A stretch of DNA of 12,661 bases from an uncultured Ruminiclostridium sp. (lineage in GTDB: Bacteria > Bacillota > Clostridia > Oscillospirales > Ruminococcaceae): contig CAJUFF010000052.1 in NCBI GenBank assembly GCA_910585505.1, positions 1 through 12,661 of the forward strand, given 5' to 3'. How positions within the stretch are numbered: position 1 is the stretch's first letter; the number at the start of each line of letters is the position of its first letter. Position numbers and translations under genes: made by a program. Shown one piece after another: positions 1 to 6,838 of the stretch. The notes under the pieces were generated by a model. It worked only from the letters and a program-made list of their open reading frames with translations, had not been told where the DNA came from and did not search any database.

Positions 1-3
1 TCC

Positions 4-44
4 TTTGGACTCCCCTACTTCCCTTTCGGAGTCCGAAAGGGAAG
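4..44. repeat. Hairpin with two mutually exclusive foldings at the window edge
   Basis: A perfect 12-bp stem is formed by 18-29 and 33-44 with a 3-base loop. A second possible stem pairs 4-13 with 28-37 (GGACTCC with GGAGTCC, plus T-A pairs and one wobble) and cannot form together with the first. Bases 1-6 (TCCTTT) also match AAAGGA at 48-53 as an outer arm. The structure lies about 70 bases past the stop of the minus-strand gene that ends at 115. It could be that gene's terminator, but there is no T run on the minus side. It could equally be the end of a repeat cut by the window. The role is unknown. Confidence 0.4.
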
Positions 45-114
45 CGGAAAGGACAATTAGTCGCTTCGCTCCTATTTGTTTATCTTTTTGTTGGATTGCT
101 ATAGCATATTCTTT

Positions 115-663
115 TTATGCGTTATCGGTCGTTTCTTTTTCCTGCCGTTCCTCTGCGGTTTCCAGCTTTTTTCTCACCGAATGGGGAACCCCGAAATTGA
201 TATTGTAAACCGTTTCCGCCGACGGCGTGAAAAGCACCGTTACCTTTCCGTATTTCTCATGCTCCGCGTCCAGATACCATATATTCCTGCCGGTGGCGTC
301 GCTTGCCATAACCGTTGCGTTAGCGCCGGGATCCGACTTTCCCGTGTATTCACCCCAGCTCTTTACGGTGTTTAGCTTAACCGTAATAAGCCTTTTGCGC
401 TTTCTCTTTCCCGAAATCTTGTCAATATCCAAGTCATTGTTGGTAACTATATACTCATATTCGGTAAAAGTGCCGCTTAAAAGAAGATATGCCAAGTAGC
501 ACGCTCCCGCCGCTATTATAAGCAGCATGGGAAAACCGAAAAGTATCATTGCGCCCACACATATGAATATCACAACCGAAGTAAGAAAACATATAAGTAT
601 CCTTAAAAAAATATCCTTCGGCTCGCTGAGCTTGCGAATAAGCTGTTCGTTGTAATGATCCAT
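115..663 (-). CDS. DUF6106-like membrane protein, function unknown
   Basis: A 182-residue protein starts at the ATG whose complement is 661-663. An AAGGGA-type ribosome binding site lies about 10 bases upstream on the minus strand. The open frame continues 31 codons further upstream, but that part is repeat sequence, so the internal ATG is preferred. The N-terminus (MDHYNEQLIRKL) is followed by two hydrophobic segments at about residues 18-40 and 44-62. A soluble domain then begins with YEYIVTNNDLDIDKI and a basic patch (GKRKRKR). This order, two helices then a YEYxxTNxxLDIDKI domain with a basic stretch, matches my memory of the DUF6106 family of Clostridia; that assignment was not searched. 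The biochemical role is unknown. It points away from the gene at 1025, with a foldback repeat in the shared upstream region. Confidence 0.8.
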   Translation of the reverse strand: MDHYNEQLIRKLSEPKDIFLRILICFLTSVVIFICVGAMILFGFPMLLIIAAGACYLAYLLLSGTFTEYEYIVTNNDLDIDKISGKRKRKRLITVKLNTVKSWGEYTGKSDPGANATVMASDATGRNIWYLDAEHEKYGKVTVLFTPSAETVYNINFGVPHSVRKKLETAEERQEKETTDNA

Positions 664-682
664 TGCTCTGTTTCCCTTCGCT

Positions 683-923
683 TTATTTATGGCAACACCG
701 CGCAAAGACTGCGCTGCGCGCTTTGCCGCGTATGCGCTTGCATAGAACCTGTCCACATAGGAATTGGCACGCGTCTTTTTGGCACATTTTACCGATGACT
801 GCGTTAAAATTTCTTGACTTGCGACAGCAAGCCTGCAAAATTTTGCCTTGTCCCCGGCAAAATCTGCTCAAAAATCCACGCACCATTCTTATGTGGACAG
901 GTTCTAAGGGCTGCCTAAAATAA
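683..923. repeat. Foldback repeat, copy 1, with a nested palindrome
   Basis: Imperfect outer inverted ends (683-699 and 907-923, TTATTT..GGCA type) enclose two modules. The first, 691-743, matches 11734-11786 at 47 of 53 bases, and all six differences are transitions. It contains its own hairpin (CGCGCAAAG with CTTTGCCGCG). The second, 743-906, is a full palindrome: a 22-bp arm (743-764 against 885-906, one mismatch), imperfect pairing through the interior and a central CTTGC-gaca-GCAAG tip. Its core from 771 aligns with copy 2 from 4170 (GCGTCTTTTTGGCA, GCGTTAAAATTT). The whole element fills the gap between two divergent genes. No transposase is encoded, so it would be a MITE-like passenger or a structured intergenic element. 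Open frames across it are not credible genes. Confidence 0.75.
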
Positions 924-987
924 TATATGAGCTTGTACCTGTTATAGAACGATTAAAAACGGTCAAAAAAGACGAATTTTCGGGACA

Positions 988-1014
988 GAAAGGAGCGCCG
1001 CCATGATAAGGCGG
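988..1014 (+). promoter_or_regulatory. Strong ribosome binding site and small hairpin before the 1025 gene
   Basis: GAAAGGAG at 988-995 is the best ribosome binding site in the area. It is placed 7 bases before an ATG at 1003 that is out of frame with the gene at 1025. That ATG opens a reading frame of about 38 codons overlapping the gene. CCGCC (998-1002) and GGCGG (1010-1014) can pair across the ATG. The start at 1025 itself has only AAGGCGG at a usable distance. Either a short leader peptide is translated and coupled to the gene, or the hairpin shortens the effective spacing to 1025. Confidence 0.35.
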
Positions 1015-1024
1015 TATTGTAAAT

Positions 1025-1873
1025 ATGAAAAACACAAAAAAAATTCTTCCCATAGCCTCGCTCTGCGCCGCAGCGGCGGCAACGATTTTCAGAGTGTTTC
1101 AGCTTCTGATTACGGTTGATTACAATGAAATGGGCTTCTACTCCTCCGAGGCGGGTTTTGTGACCACTCACGGGTTTTACTTGTTTTTGCTGATTGCGGC
1201 AGCGGTATTTATCGCAGCCGTGTTTATAGACAAAAAAAACGCGAACGCAGCCTATATAGGCGGTACGGGAGACCTGACCTCAAAACAGACGGCCGTATTT
1301 GGGCTGAGCTTTTTAGCGGCGGCTTGTCTTAAATTCTATATGCTGGTTTTCAGCTTCAAGGGTTTTGGGGTAGACTTTTTCGGCGAGGCGGTTATTTTTG
1401 CCGTGTTTGCGGCGATAGGCTTTATTTTGCTCGGCAGCAAAAAAATCAAGCCTTTTGTCGGATACCTTATGCTCCTTATAAGTATAAGCTACACCTTAAA
1501 ATCCGCGTCTCTTTTTATGGGAGATACCATTATAACAAGGGTCAGCGACGAGCTGCTGCTGCTGCTTTCCTATGTTTCGGCGGTGTTCTTTTTCCTTTCC
1601 TTGGGCAGGTATTTTTCGGACAACGAAAGCAAGGATACCCGCAAAAAGCTTTTGTTTTTCGCTTCCGTCTCCGCCTGCCTTTCCGCATGCGCCTCTTTGG
1701 CGGGATATATTGCGCTGATTATAGACGGCGCGTATATGAAAGAGCATATGGAGCAGCACCCGGTTTCGGAAATAGGAATAATTATCATAGCGTTTACCGT
1801 TATTTTTACCCTTTACGGCAAAAAAACGACGCTTTTGGAAACGGATAACGAAAATGATGATGAAAACGCGTAG
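1025..1873 (+). CDS. Polytopic membrane protein, function unknown
   Basis: The product has 282 residues and is not recognised. It is very hydrophobic, with about eight predicted membrane helices at roughly residues 7-30, 48-69, 91-112, 118-138, 142-160, 172-195, 208-235 and 248-266. Short basic or charged links (DKKNAN, SKKIK, SDNESKDTRKK) separate some of them. The C-terminus is a short acidic tail (ETDNENDDENA). No catalytic motif, ATP-binding motif or transporter signature was seen. The chosen start is the first in-frame ATG of the frame. Its 3' end overlaps the next gene by 20 bases, so the two are probably translationally coupled and may act together at the membrane. The overlapping lipoprotein is also uncharacterised, so the pairing gives no function. 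Confidence 0.8.
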   Translation: MKNTKKILPIASLCAAAAATIFRVFQLLITVDYNEMGFYSSEAGFVTTHGFYLFLLIAAAVFIAAVFIDKKNANAAYIGGTGDLTSKQTAVFGLSFLAAACLKFYMLVFSFKGFGVDFFGEAVIFAVFAAIGFILLGSKKIKPFVGYLMLLISISYTLKSASLFMGDTIITRVSDELLLLLSYVSAVFFFLSLGRYFSDNESKDTRKKLLFFASVSACLSACASLAGYIALIIDGAYMKEHMEQHPVSEIGIIIIAFTVIFTLYGKKTTLLETDNENDDENA

Positions 1874-3203
1874 GACTGCAGTGAAGTCTCGCCTTCTGTT
1901 TAAATCCGAGTACTGGAAATACGGGATTCGGATACCGTGCTTACTGACGGCGGTCTGTTTTTTAAGCGGCTGCACCGTTTTTGACGGTTCGCTGGAAAGC
2001 CTTATGTATCCTCCTAAGCTCACCGAAACCCAGACTGCCGTTTATAACGCCCTTAAATTGAGTACCGGGGATCAGATAGAATTGGTTTACCCCGCCGGCG
2101 GGGAATACCGAAGCGCATTTGTTCTCTATGATCTGGACGGAGAAAAAACCGATGAAGCCATCGTCTTTTACCGCGAAAAAAATCTGTCGGAAAATGGAGA
2201 AAGCGGTTTGAGAATGAATTTTTTGGATCAGGAGGGCGGAATATGGACGTCGGTGACAGATCGTCCCGTTGCGGGAACCAAAATAGAGGACGTGAGCTTT
2301 TACAATTTTGACGGTACGGTAAGGGTGGGAGTGGTATGCTCTGTGCTTGCCCAGTCGGAAAAGTCGCTGAGTCTTCTGAAATATTCCGACGGATATGTGG
2401 AAGAGCAGTTCAAAACCACCTTTAGCTTTATGGAAACCGACGATTTGGATAACGACGGCTTTGATGAGCTGTTTTACGTTAGCTATGACTCGGTGATGGG
2501 ATACAGTCACGCCCGTGTTCTCGGTACACGGGAAACGGGTGAAGGCGAAATACTCCCGTCTCCGGAAATACTTTCCACAGTGCCTCTTTACCCCGATGTT
2601 TCGTCGGTGCAGAGATTAAGCCGCCAGAAGCTCAACGAAAACGAAAGCCTGTTGTTTATTGATTACGCCAAAGGTGACAACGCATACGGAACCCAAATAC
2701 TGTTAAGCTATAAGAACAACCTTACCCAAGTTTTTTCGGAAAATCTCAGCCGCCGCTCCAACTCTTACACTCCAATTCTGTACAGCACCGATATCGACGG
2801 AGACGGAAGGATAGAAGCCCCCTCCACCACGGCCTTCATAGGATACGAAAACCGCACGATTCCCGAACAGATTTTTTCGGTGGAATGGTACTGTACCGAC
2901 ACCGATAACGGCAATACCGTCATCAAAAAATTCACCACTTATGTAAGCGCCGGCGGCGAATACGTTTTTTATGTTCCCGTCAGGTGGCAGGGTTTGGTAA
3001 CGGCGGAAAAAAGCGGAAACATTGTAAGTTTCGTAAAATACGACAGCGAAAGTCTTGTTTTGCTCTCGATATGCGTATCGGACATCATTCCCGATGGCAG
3101 TGGATGGAAAAAATATGACGATACCATATACGTTAAAAATTCCGACAGCAGCGACCCCATGGTTCTTACCGACGATGAGCTGAGAAACTGCCTTTGGATA
3201 TAG
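1854..3203 (+). CDS. Lipoprotein with VCBS/FG-GAP-like acidic repeats
   Basis: The 449-residue product has a long basic N-region, a hydrophobic stretch (residues 28-39) and a lipobox LSGC with the modified cysteine at residue 40. It should therefore be a membrane-anchored lipoprotein facing outward. Three D-x-D-x-D-G type loops are visible: DLDGEKTDE (from residue 93), DLDNDGFDE (from 197) and DIDGDGRIE (from 313). They resemble the calcium-binding loops of VCBS/FG-GAP beta-propeller blades. No enzymatic domain was seen. The frame starts with three ATG codons in a row at 1854, inside the end of the previous gene. A GTG at 1881 just after a TAGGA sequence is an alternative that would shorten the N-region. 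The ligand or partner is unknown. A weak hairpin (ATCCG/CGGAT, 3204-3224, then TTTT) follows the stop. Confidence 0.85.
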   Translation: MMMKTRRTAVKSRLLFKSEYWKYGIRIPCLLTAVCFLSGCTVFDGSLESLMYPPKLTETQTAVYNALKLSTGDQIELVYPAGGEYRSAFVLYDLDGEKTDEAIVFYREKNLSENGESGLRMNFLDQEGGIWTSVTDRPVAGTKIEDVSFYNFDGTVRVGVVCSVLAQSEKSLSLLKYSDGYVEEQFKTTFSFMETDDLDNDGFDELFYVSYDSVMGYSHARVLGTRETGEGEILPSPEILSTVPLYPDVSSVQRLSRQKLNENESLLFIDYAKGDNAYGTQILLSYKNNLTQVFSENLSRRSNSYTPILYSTDIDGDGRIEAPSTTAFIGYENRTIPEQIFSVEWYCTDTDNGNTVIKKFTTYVSAGGEYVFYVPVRWQGLVTAEKSGNIVSFVKYDSESLVLLSICVSDIIPDGSGWKKYDDTIYVKNSDSSDPMVLTDDELRNCLWI

Positions 3204-3341
3204 ATCCGTCGTTTTCTATCGGATTTTGCCGCGTGTGCGGGAACCTTTGCCTAACCGATTCGGAAAAGACATTATAATACCAATCCAATTTTAAACTTAC
3301 GTAATAACCACAGTTTTAAAAGGGATCAGAATAAGAACCTG

Positions 3342-3384
3342 TCTTTGGTCAAGGTATAAACAAATAACTAAAGATTGGTATAAA
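3342..3384 (+). promoter_or_regulatory. Conserved leader motif upstream of the response regulator
   Basis: Bases 3342-3367 match 12335-12360 with one difference in 26, and 3369-3382 match 12422-12435 exactly (14 bases). Inside the motif GGTATAAAC occurs twice (3353-3361 and 3377-3385), 24 bases apart. Flanking arms CACAGTTT (3309-3316) and AAACTGTG (3382-3389), and ATACCAATC (3277-3285) and GATTGGTAT (3373-3381), could fold the region. It lies 66 bases before the response regulator start; the other copy lies before another gene start in the same orientation. An operator, a promoter segment or a repeat are all possible. GGTATA-type halves recall GntR-family operators, but that is only a resemblance. 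Confidence 0.45.
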
Positions 3385-3450
3385 CTGTGAACAGATGCGG
3401 TTTTCGGCATTGTGTCTGCTGTCGGCAAATCGCAGCGAAAGGATCATACC

Positions 3451-4143
3451 ATGCTCACCAAAAAAGTTTTAGTATGCGAGGACGAAGACGCCATACGCGA
3501 CTTCGTGATAATAAACCTGAAAAGCGCGGGCTATGAAGTGACGGGCGTAGACTGCGGCGAAAAAGCTCTTGAGGAATTCTCCAAGGGTAATTTTTCCGCC
3601 GCCATACTGGACATAATGATGCCCGGAATAAGCGGGATGGAGGTATGCCGCAAAATCCGCGAAAGCGACGGAAAAATCGGCATAATAATGCTCACTGCCA
3701 AAAGTCAGGAAACCGACAAGATAGAGGGGCTGACAAGCGGTGCGGACGATTATATCACAAAGCCGTTTTCTCCCTCCGAGCTTGTGGCAAGGGTGGACGC
3801 CATGTATCGGAGAATAAGCTCCTACGAGCAGTCCTCCGGCGGAAAGATTCTGAAAGCGGGGCCGTTCGCTTTGGACGTTCAGAGCCGAAGCGTAAAAAAG
3901 AACGGAACCCCCATAGAGCTTACCCAGATAGAATACGGACTTCTGGAATATTTTATACAGAATTCCGGAATAGCGCTGGATAGAAACACCATTCTAAGGA
4001 AGGTCTGGCACGACGAGTTTTTCAGCGATGATAAAATAGTGGACGTTAACGTAAGGCGATTAAGAATGAAAATAGAGGACAACCCATCTTCCCCCGCGTT
4101 TATACAGACTGTCTGGGGCTACGGATATAAGTGGACGATTTAA
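3451..4143 (+). CDS. OmpR/PhoB-family response regulator
   Basis: The product has 230 residues and is a complete two-domain DNA-binding response regulator. The receiver domain (about 1-120) shows the acidic pocket E10-D11, the phosphoacceptor D54 in AAILDIMMPG, the switch threonine T82 and the conserved lysine K104 in YITKPF. The C-terminal winged-helix domain runs from about 133 to 230 and ends with the typical TVWGYGYKW. The frame is open back to 3412, but the ATG at 3451 has AAAGGA 7 bases upstream and puts the first beta strand (KKVLVCEDE) at the N-terminus. The next gene is a sensor kinase, its likely partner, separated by a 183-bp foldback repeat that begins right after the stop codon. 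Target genes cannot be read from the sequence; the overlapping pair at 1025-3203 is one possibility by proximity. Confidence 0.95.
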   Translation: MLTKKVLVCEDEDAIRDFVIINLKSAGYEVTGVDCGEKALEEFSKGNFSAAILDIMMPGISGMEVCRKIRESDGKIGIIMLTAKSQETDKIEGLTSGADDYITKPFSPSELVARVDAMYRRISSYEQSSGGKILKAGPFALDVQSRSVKKNGTPIELTQIEYGLLEYFIQNSGIALDRNTILRKVWHDEFFSDDKIVDVNVRRLRMKIEDNPSSPAFIQTVWGYGYKWTI

Positions 4144-4326
4144 GAGCATGTATTCGTTGGATATTGCAAGCGTCTTTTTGGCAGATTTTCCTGCTGAACC
4201 GCGTTAAAATTTTTTAAATTGCGCCGTCAAGTCCTGTGAATTTGAAAAAGTCACAAAGAAATCTTTGTCTTGTCAGCGACAAAATCCGCTCGAAAATCCA
4301 CTTACAAATCCAACAAATACATGCTC
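4144..4326. repeat. Foldback repeat, copy 2, between response regulator and kinase
   Basis: Arms 4144-4162 and 4308-4326 pair over 19 bases with one mismatch (GAGCATGTATT..GTTGGAT). The interior from 4170 aligns with the nested part of copy 1 from 771: GCGTCTTTTTGGCA and GCGTTAAAATTT are identical, and on the right side both carry a CAAAATC(T/C)GCTC(A/G)AAAATCCAC segment. The arms themselves are unlike those of copies 1 and 3. The left end abuts the response regulator TAA, and the right end stops a few bases before the kinase ribosome binding site. It therefore fills the gap between two genes that would otherwise be adjacent. In a shared transcript it would form a long hairpin that could affect RNA stability or read-through. 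Confidence 0.75.
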
Positions 4327-4347
4327 ATATAGCGAAAAGGATCACAA

Positions 4348-5790
4348 ATGGCCGCAAAAAGAAAAAGCATAGCCACTCGCTGGTTTATTAACAGTTTCGG
4401 AATAATCGCGGTTATAATGCTTGTGGTAATAGTTGGAGTATATTTTTTTTCCCGTAATTATTATTACAGCTCTGTCAGCCGTTACCTGCGCTCCGAAGCC
4501 AGTTTGATACGCGGTGTGCTTACGAGATTTTACGAAAACTCCTCCTCCGATTATTCCGAGGAGATACGCTCCACGGTGGAGCATTTTGACAAAAAAGCGC
4601 TGATGGAGCTTATGGCGATAGACAAAAACGGGAATATAGCCATTTCAAGCAGCGGCTTTTCCCCCGATGTGGAGCAGGAAATGCCGGACTATACCGCGGC
4701 TCTGAACAGCCCCGACGGAATAGGCGAATACGTGGGAAGCCTTAACAGAAGCTCGGTAAGCGAAAGATACATGGCGGTATCGGTGTTGATAAGCAATGAT
4801 AACAGTGACAAAAATTACAGTGCCATAAGAGTTATGACCAGCCTTGAGGGCGTGGATACGCAGCTTGCCCGCTTAAGTCTCGGTACAGCTGCGTTGGGTG
4901 CCTTTGTCCTGATATTGGTGCTTATTATCGGGCTTTATTTTGTGCGTTCGATTATTTTGCCAATAAGAAAAATGGCATCCTCCGCAAAAAGACTGGCGAA
5001 AGGCGACTTTTCCGAGCATATTGACTTTAAACGCGACGATGAGCTTGGCGAGCTGTGCGAAGCTTTCAATTACATGGCGGACGAGCTGGCCAACAGCGAA
5101 AAAATTAAAAACGATTTCATAAGCTCGGTATCCCACGAGCTGAGAACCCCCCTTACCGCAATCAAGGGCTGGAGCGAAACCATACTTGAAATGCGCAGCG
5201 CGGAAACTCTTATTAAAGGAATGCGGGTTATTACCACGGAAACGGAGCGCCTTTCCTCTATGGTAGAGGAGCTTCTGGACTTTTCGAGAATACAGAATAA
5301 TCGCCTTATGCTCCAGAAGGATAACACAGATATTTTGGCGGAGCTGGCAGACGCGGTGCTGATATATACCGAAAGAGCCGCGAAAAACGGAATAAAAATA
5401 AATTATCACGAGCCCGACGGAGTCGCGATGATTTTCGGAGACAAGAACAGATTAAGGCAGGTTTTCCTGAATATAATAGACAACGCCGTGAAGTATACGG
5501 GAAATGACGGGGTTATCAACGTAGAGGCTGTTCTTAAGGAAAATTCCGTCGAAATAAGGGTGTCGGACAACGGCTGCGGAATAAGCGCAGACGACCTGCC
5601 CAAGGTGAAAAACCGCTTTTATAAGGCGAACAATACCGTAAGAGGCTCGGGAATCGGTCTTGCCGTAGCGGACGAGCTGACGGGTCTTCATTCGGGTAAG
5701 CTTGAGATAGAGAGCGAAATCGGAAAAGGCACCACCGTGACAATCATATTGCCCACCATACAGAAAAAGGCGGACGAAGGGGCAAAATAA
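4348..5790 (+). CDS. Membrane sensor histidine kinase
   Basis: The product has 480 residues with the classic layout. TM1 spans about residues 12-35, an extracytoplasmic sensor region about 36-176, TM2 about 179-200 and a HAMP linker about 201-253. The HisKA domain has the phosphorylated histidine H263 in SSVSHELRTPL. The HATPase domain has the N box (N375, N379 in NIIDNAVKYT), the G1 box D407-N-G-C-G and the G2 box G433-S-G-I-G-L. All catalytic motifs are intact. AAAAGGA lies 7-8 bases before the ATG, in a context (AGCGAAAAGGATCA) nearly the same as that of the response regulator. It should autophosphorylate and pass phosphate to D54 of the regulator. The sensor region has no motif I recognise, so the signal is unknown. 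Confidence 0.95.
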   Translation: MAAKRKSIATRWFINSFGIIAVIMLVVIVGVYFFSRNYYYSSVSRYLRSEASLIRGVLTRFYENSSSDYSEEIRSTVEHFDKKALMELMAIDKNGNIAISSSGFSPDVEQEMPDYTAALNSPDGIGEYVGSLNRSSVSERYMAVSVLISNDNSDKNYSAIRVMTSLEGVDTQLARLSLGTAALGAFVLILVLIIGLYFVRSIILPIRKMASSAKRLAKGDFSEHIDFKRDDELGELCEAFNYMADELANSEKIKNDFISSVSHELRTPLTAIKGWSETILEMRSAETLIKGMRVITTETERLSSMVEELLDFSRIQNNRLMLQKDNTDILAELADAVLIYTERAAKNGIKINYHEPDGVAMIFGDKNRLRQVFLNIIDNAVKYTGNDGVINVEAVLKENSVEIRVSDNGCGISADDLPKVKNRFYKANNTVRGSGIGLAVADELTGLHSGKLEIESEIGKGTTVTIILPTIQKKADEGAK

Positions 5791-5836
5791 AACAATGAAT
5801 AAACCGTCGGTTTTTTCAGGAAGGAATGGTCGGAAA

Positions 5837-6838
5837 ATGTCAAAAAGAGAAAAACCCGTCCTCCGCACCAGCATAGGAGGACAAGCACTGATAGAAGGTA
5901 TAATGATGAAAGGCCCCAAAAAAGCCGCTCTGGCGGTGCGTAAAAAAAACGGGGAAATAGAAACGGAGTGCAAAGATCTGCCCGAAAAGAAATGGTATCA
6001 GAAATGCCCTTTTGTCAGAGGAATATTCAACTTTGTCGCACAGCTTAAGGACGGTATGAGCTATATGAATAAGTCCATGGAAATATCGGGGTATATGGAA
6101 GAGGATGACGAGGAGCCGTCAAAATTTGAGAAATGGCTGGAAAAAACCTTCGGAAAAAGCATAATGTCCGTTGTTTCCGTAATAGGGGCTGTATTTGGCG
6201 TGGGGCTGGCGGTGCTCTTATTTATATTCCTGCCCACATGGCTTTTCACCGGGTTTCAGGCGCTTTTCGGCGATACGGATATCTCCCCTTTCCGCTCGCT
6301 TTTTGAGGGAGTTATCAAAATTTTGATCTATATACTTTACCTTTGGCTGACCTCGCTTATGAAGGATATCCGACGCACCTACGAATATCACGGCGCGGAG
6401 CACAAAACAATAGCCGCTTATGAAGCGGGAGAAGAGCTTACTGTGGAAAATGTGAAAAAACACATACGCTTTCACCCCCGCTGCGGCACAAGCTTTATAT
6501 TTCTGGTACTGGCCATAAGCATTTTGGTAACTACATTGGTGCCCATAAACAGCGAACAGTTTGCTTTGTGGTTCGGAGTAGGAAAGTTTGCCGCCGACCT
6601 GATGAGGGCGGTATGCAAGATACTGCTGCTTCCGCTGGTGGTGGGAATAAGCTATGAGGTGATAAAGCTTGCGGGAAGATACGACAATATAGCCACAAAA
6701 ATCATTTCCGCGCCGGGACTCGCGCTGCAAAGACTTACCACAAGAGAGCCTGACGAGGGTCAGATAGAGTGCGCAATTGCCGCCATTACTCCCGTACTGC
6801 CCGAAAAGGGCGAGGAGGGACGGGAAGATAAATGGTAA
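5837..6838 (+). CDS. DUF1385 (YqhQ-like) membrane protein
   Basis: A 333-residue product. The N-terminal signature GGQALIEGIMMKGP (residues 14-27) and the central YHGAEHKTIAAYE (184-196) followed by RFHPRCGTSF (211-220) are hallmarks of the DUF1385 family, whose Bacillus member is YqhQ. Hydrophobic stretches lie at about 113-140, 163-178, 218-238 and 262-285. The histidine and cysteine residues of the two central motifs are conserved in the family and suggest metal binding or catalysis, but no reaction is established to my knowledge. The start at 5837 follows AGGAAGGAA. An in-frame ATG at 5795 would add 14 residues without similarity to the family N-terminus. The 3' end overlaps prmC by 7 bases, and DUF1385 next to prmC is a common arrangement in Firmicutes. 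Confidence 0.9.
   Translation: MSKREKPVLRTSIGGQALIEGIMMKGPKKAALAVRKKNGEIETECKDLPEKKWYQKCPFVRGIFNFVAQLKDGMSYMNKSMEISGYMEEDDEEPSKFEKWLEKTFGKSIMSVVSVIGAVFGVGLAVLLFIFLPTWLFTGFQALFGDTDISPFRSLFEGVIKILIYILYLWLTSLMKDIRRTYEYHGAEHKTIAAYEAGEELTVENVKKHIRFHPRCGTSFIFLVLAISILVTTLVPINSEQFALWFGVGKFAADLMRAVCKILLLPLVVGISYEVIKLAGRYDNIATKIISAPGLALQRLTTREPDEGQIECAIAAITPVLPEKGEEGREDKW

Noticed and set aside
664..756. Upstream extension of the minus-strand DUF6106-like gene to an ATG at 756
   Set aside because: The extra 31 codons are translated repeat sequence; the ATG at 663 has a ribosome binding site and a family-like N-terminus.
3273..3278. TATAAT as the promoter of the response regulator
   Set aside because: The nearest TTGCCT is 20 bases away, and the sequence at the proper distance (CCTAAC) does not match a -35 box.
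3334..3343. AGAACCTGTC, matching the start of the nested arm of copy 1
   Set aside because: Only 10 bases match, with no partner arm nearby; a remnant of the repeat is possible but cannot be supported.
4144..4326. CRISPR or tandem repeat array
   Set aside because: The copies are dispersed and palindromic, with no regular repeat-spacer pattern.
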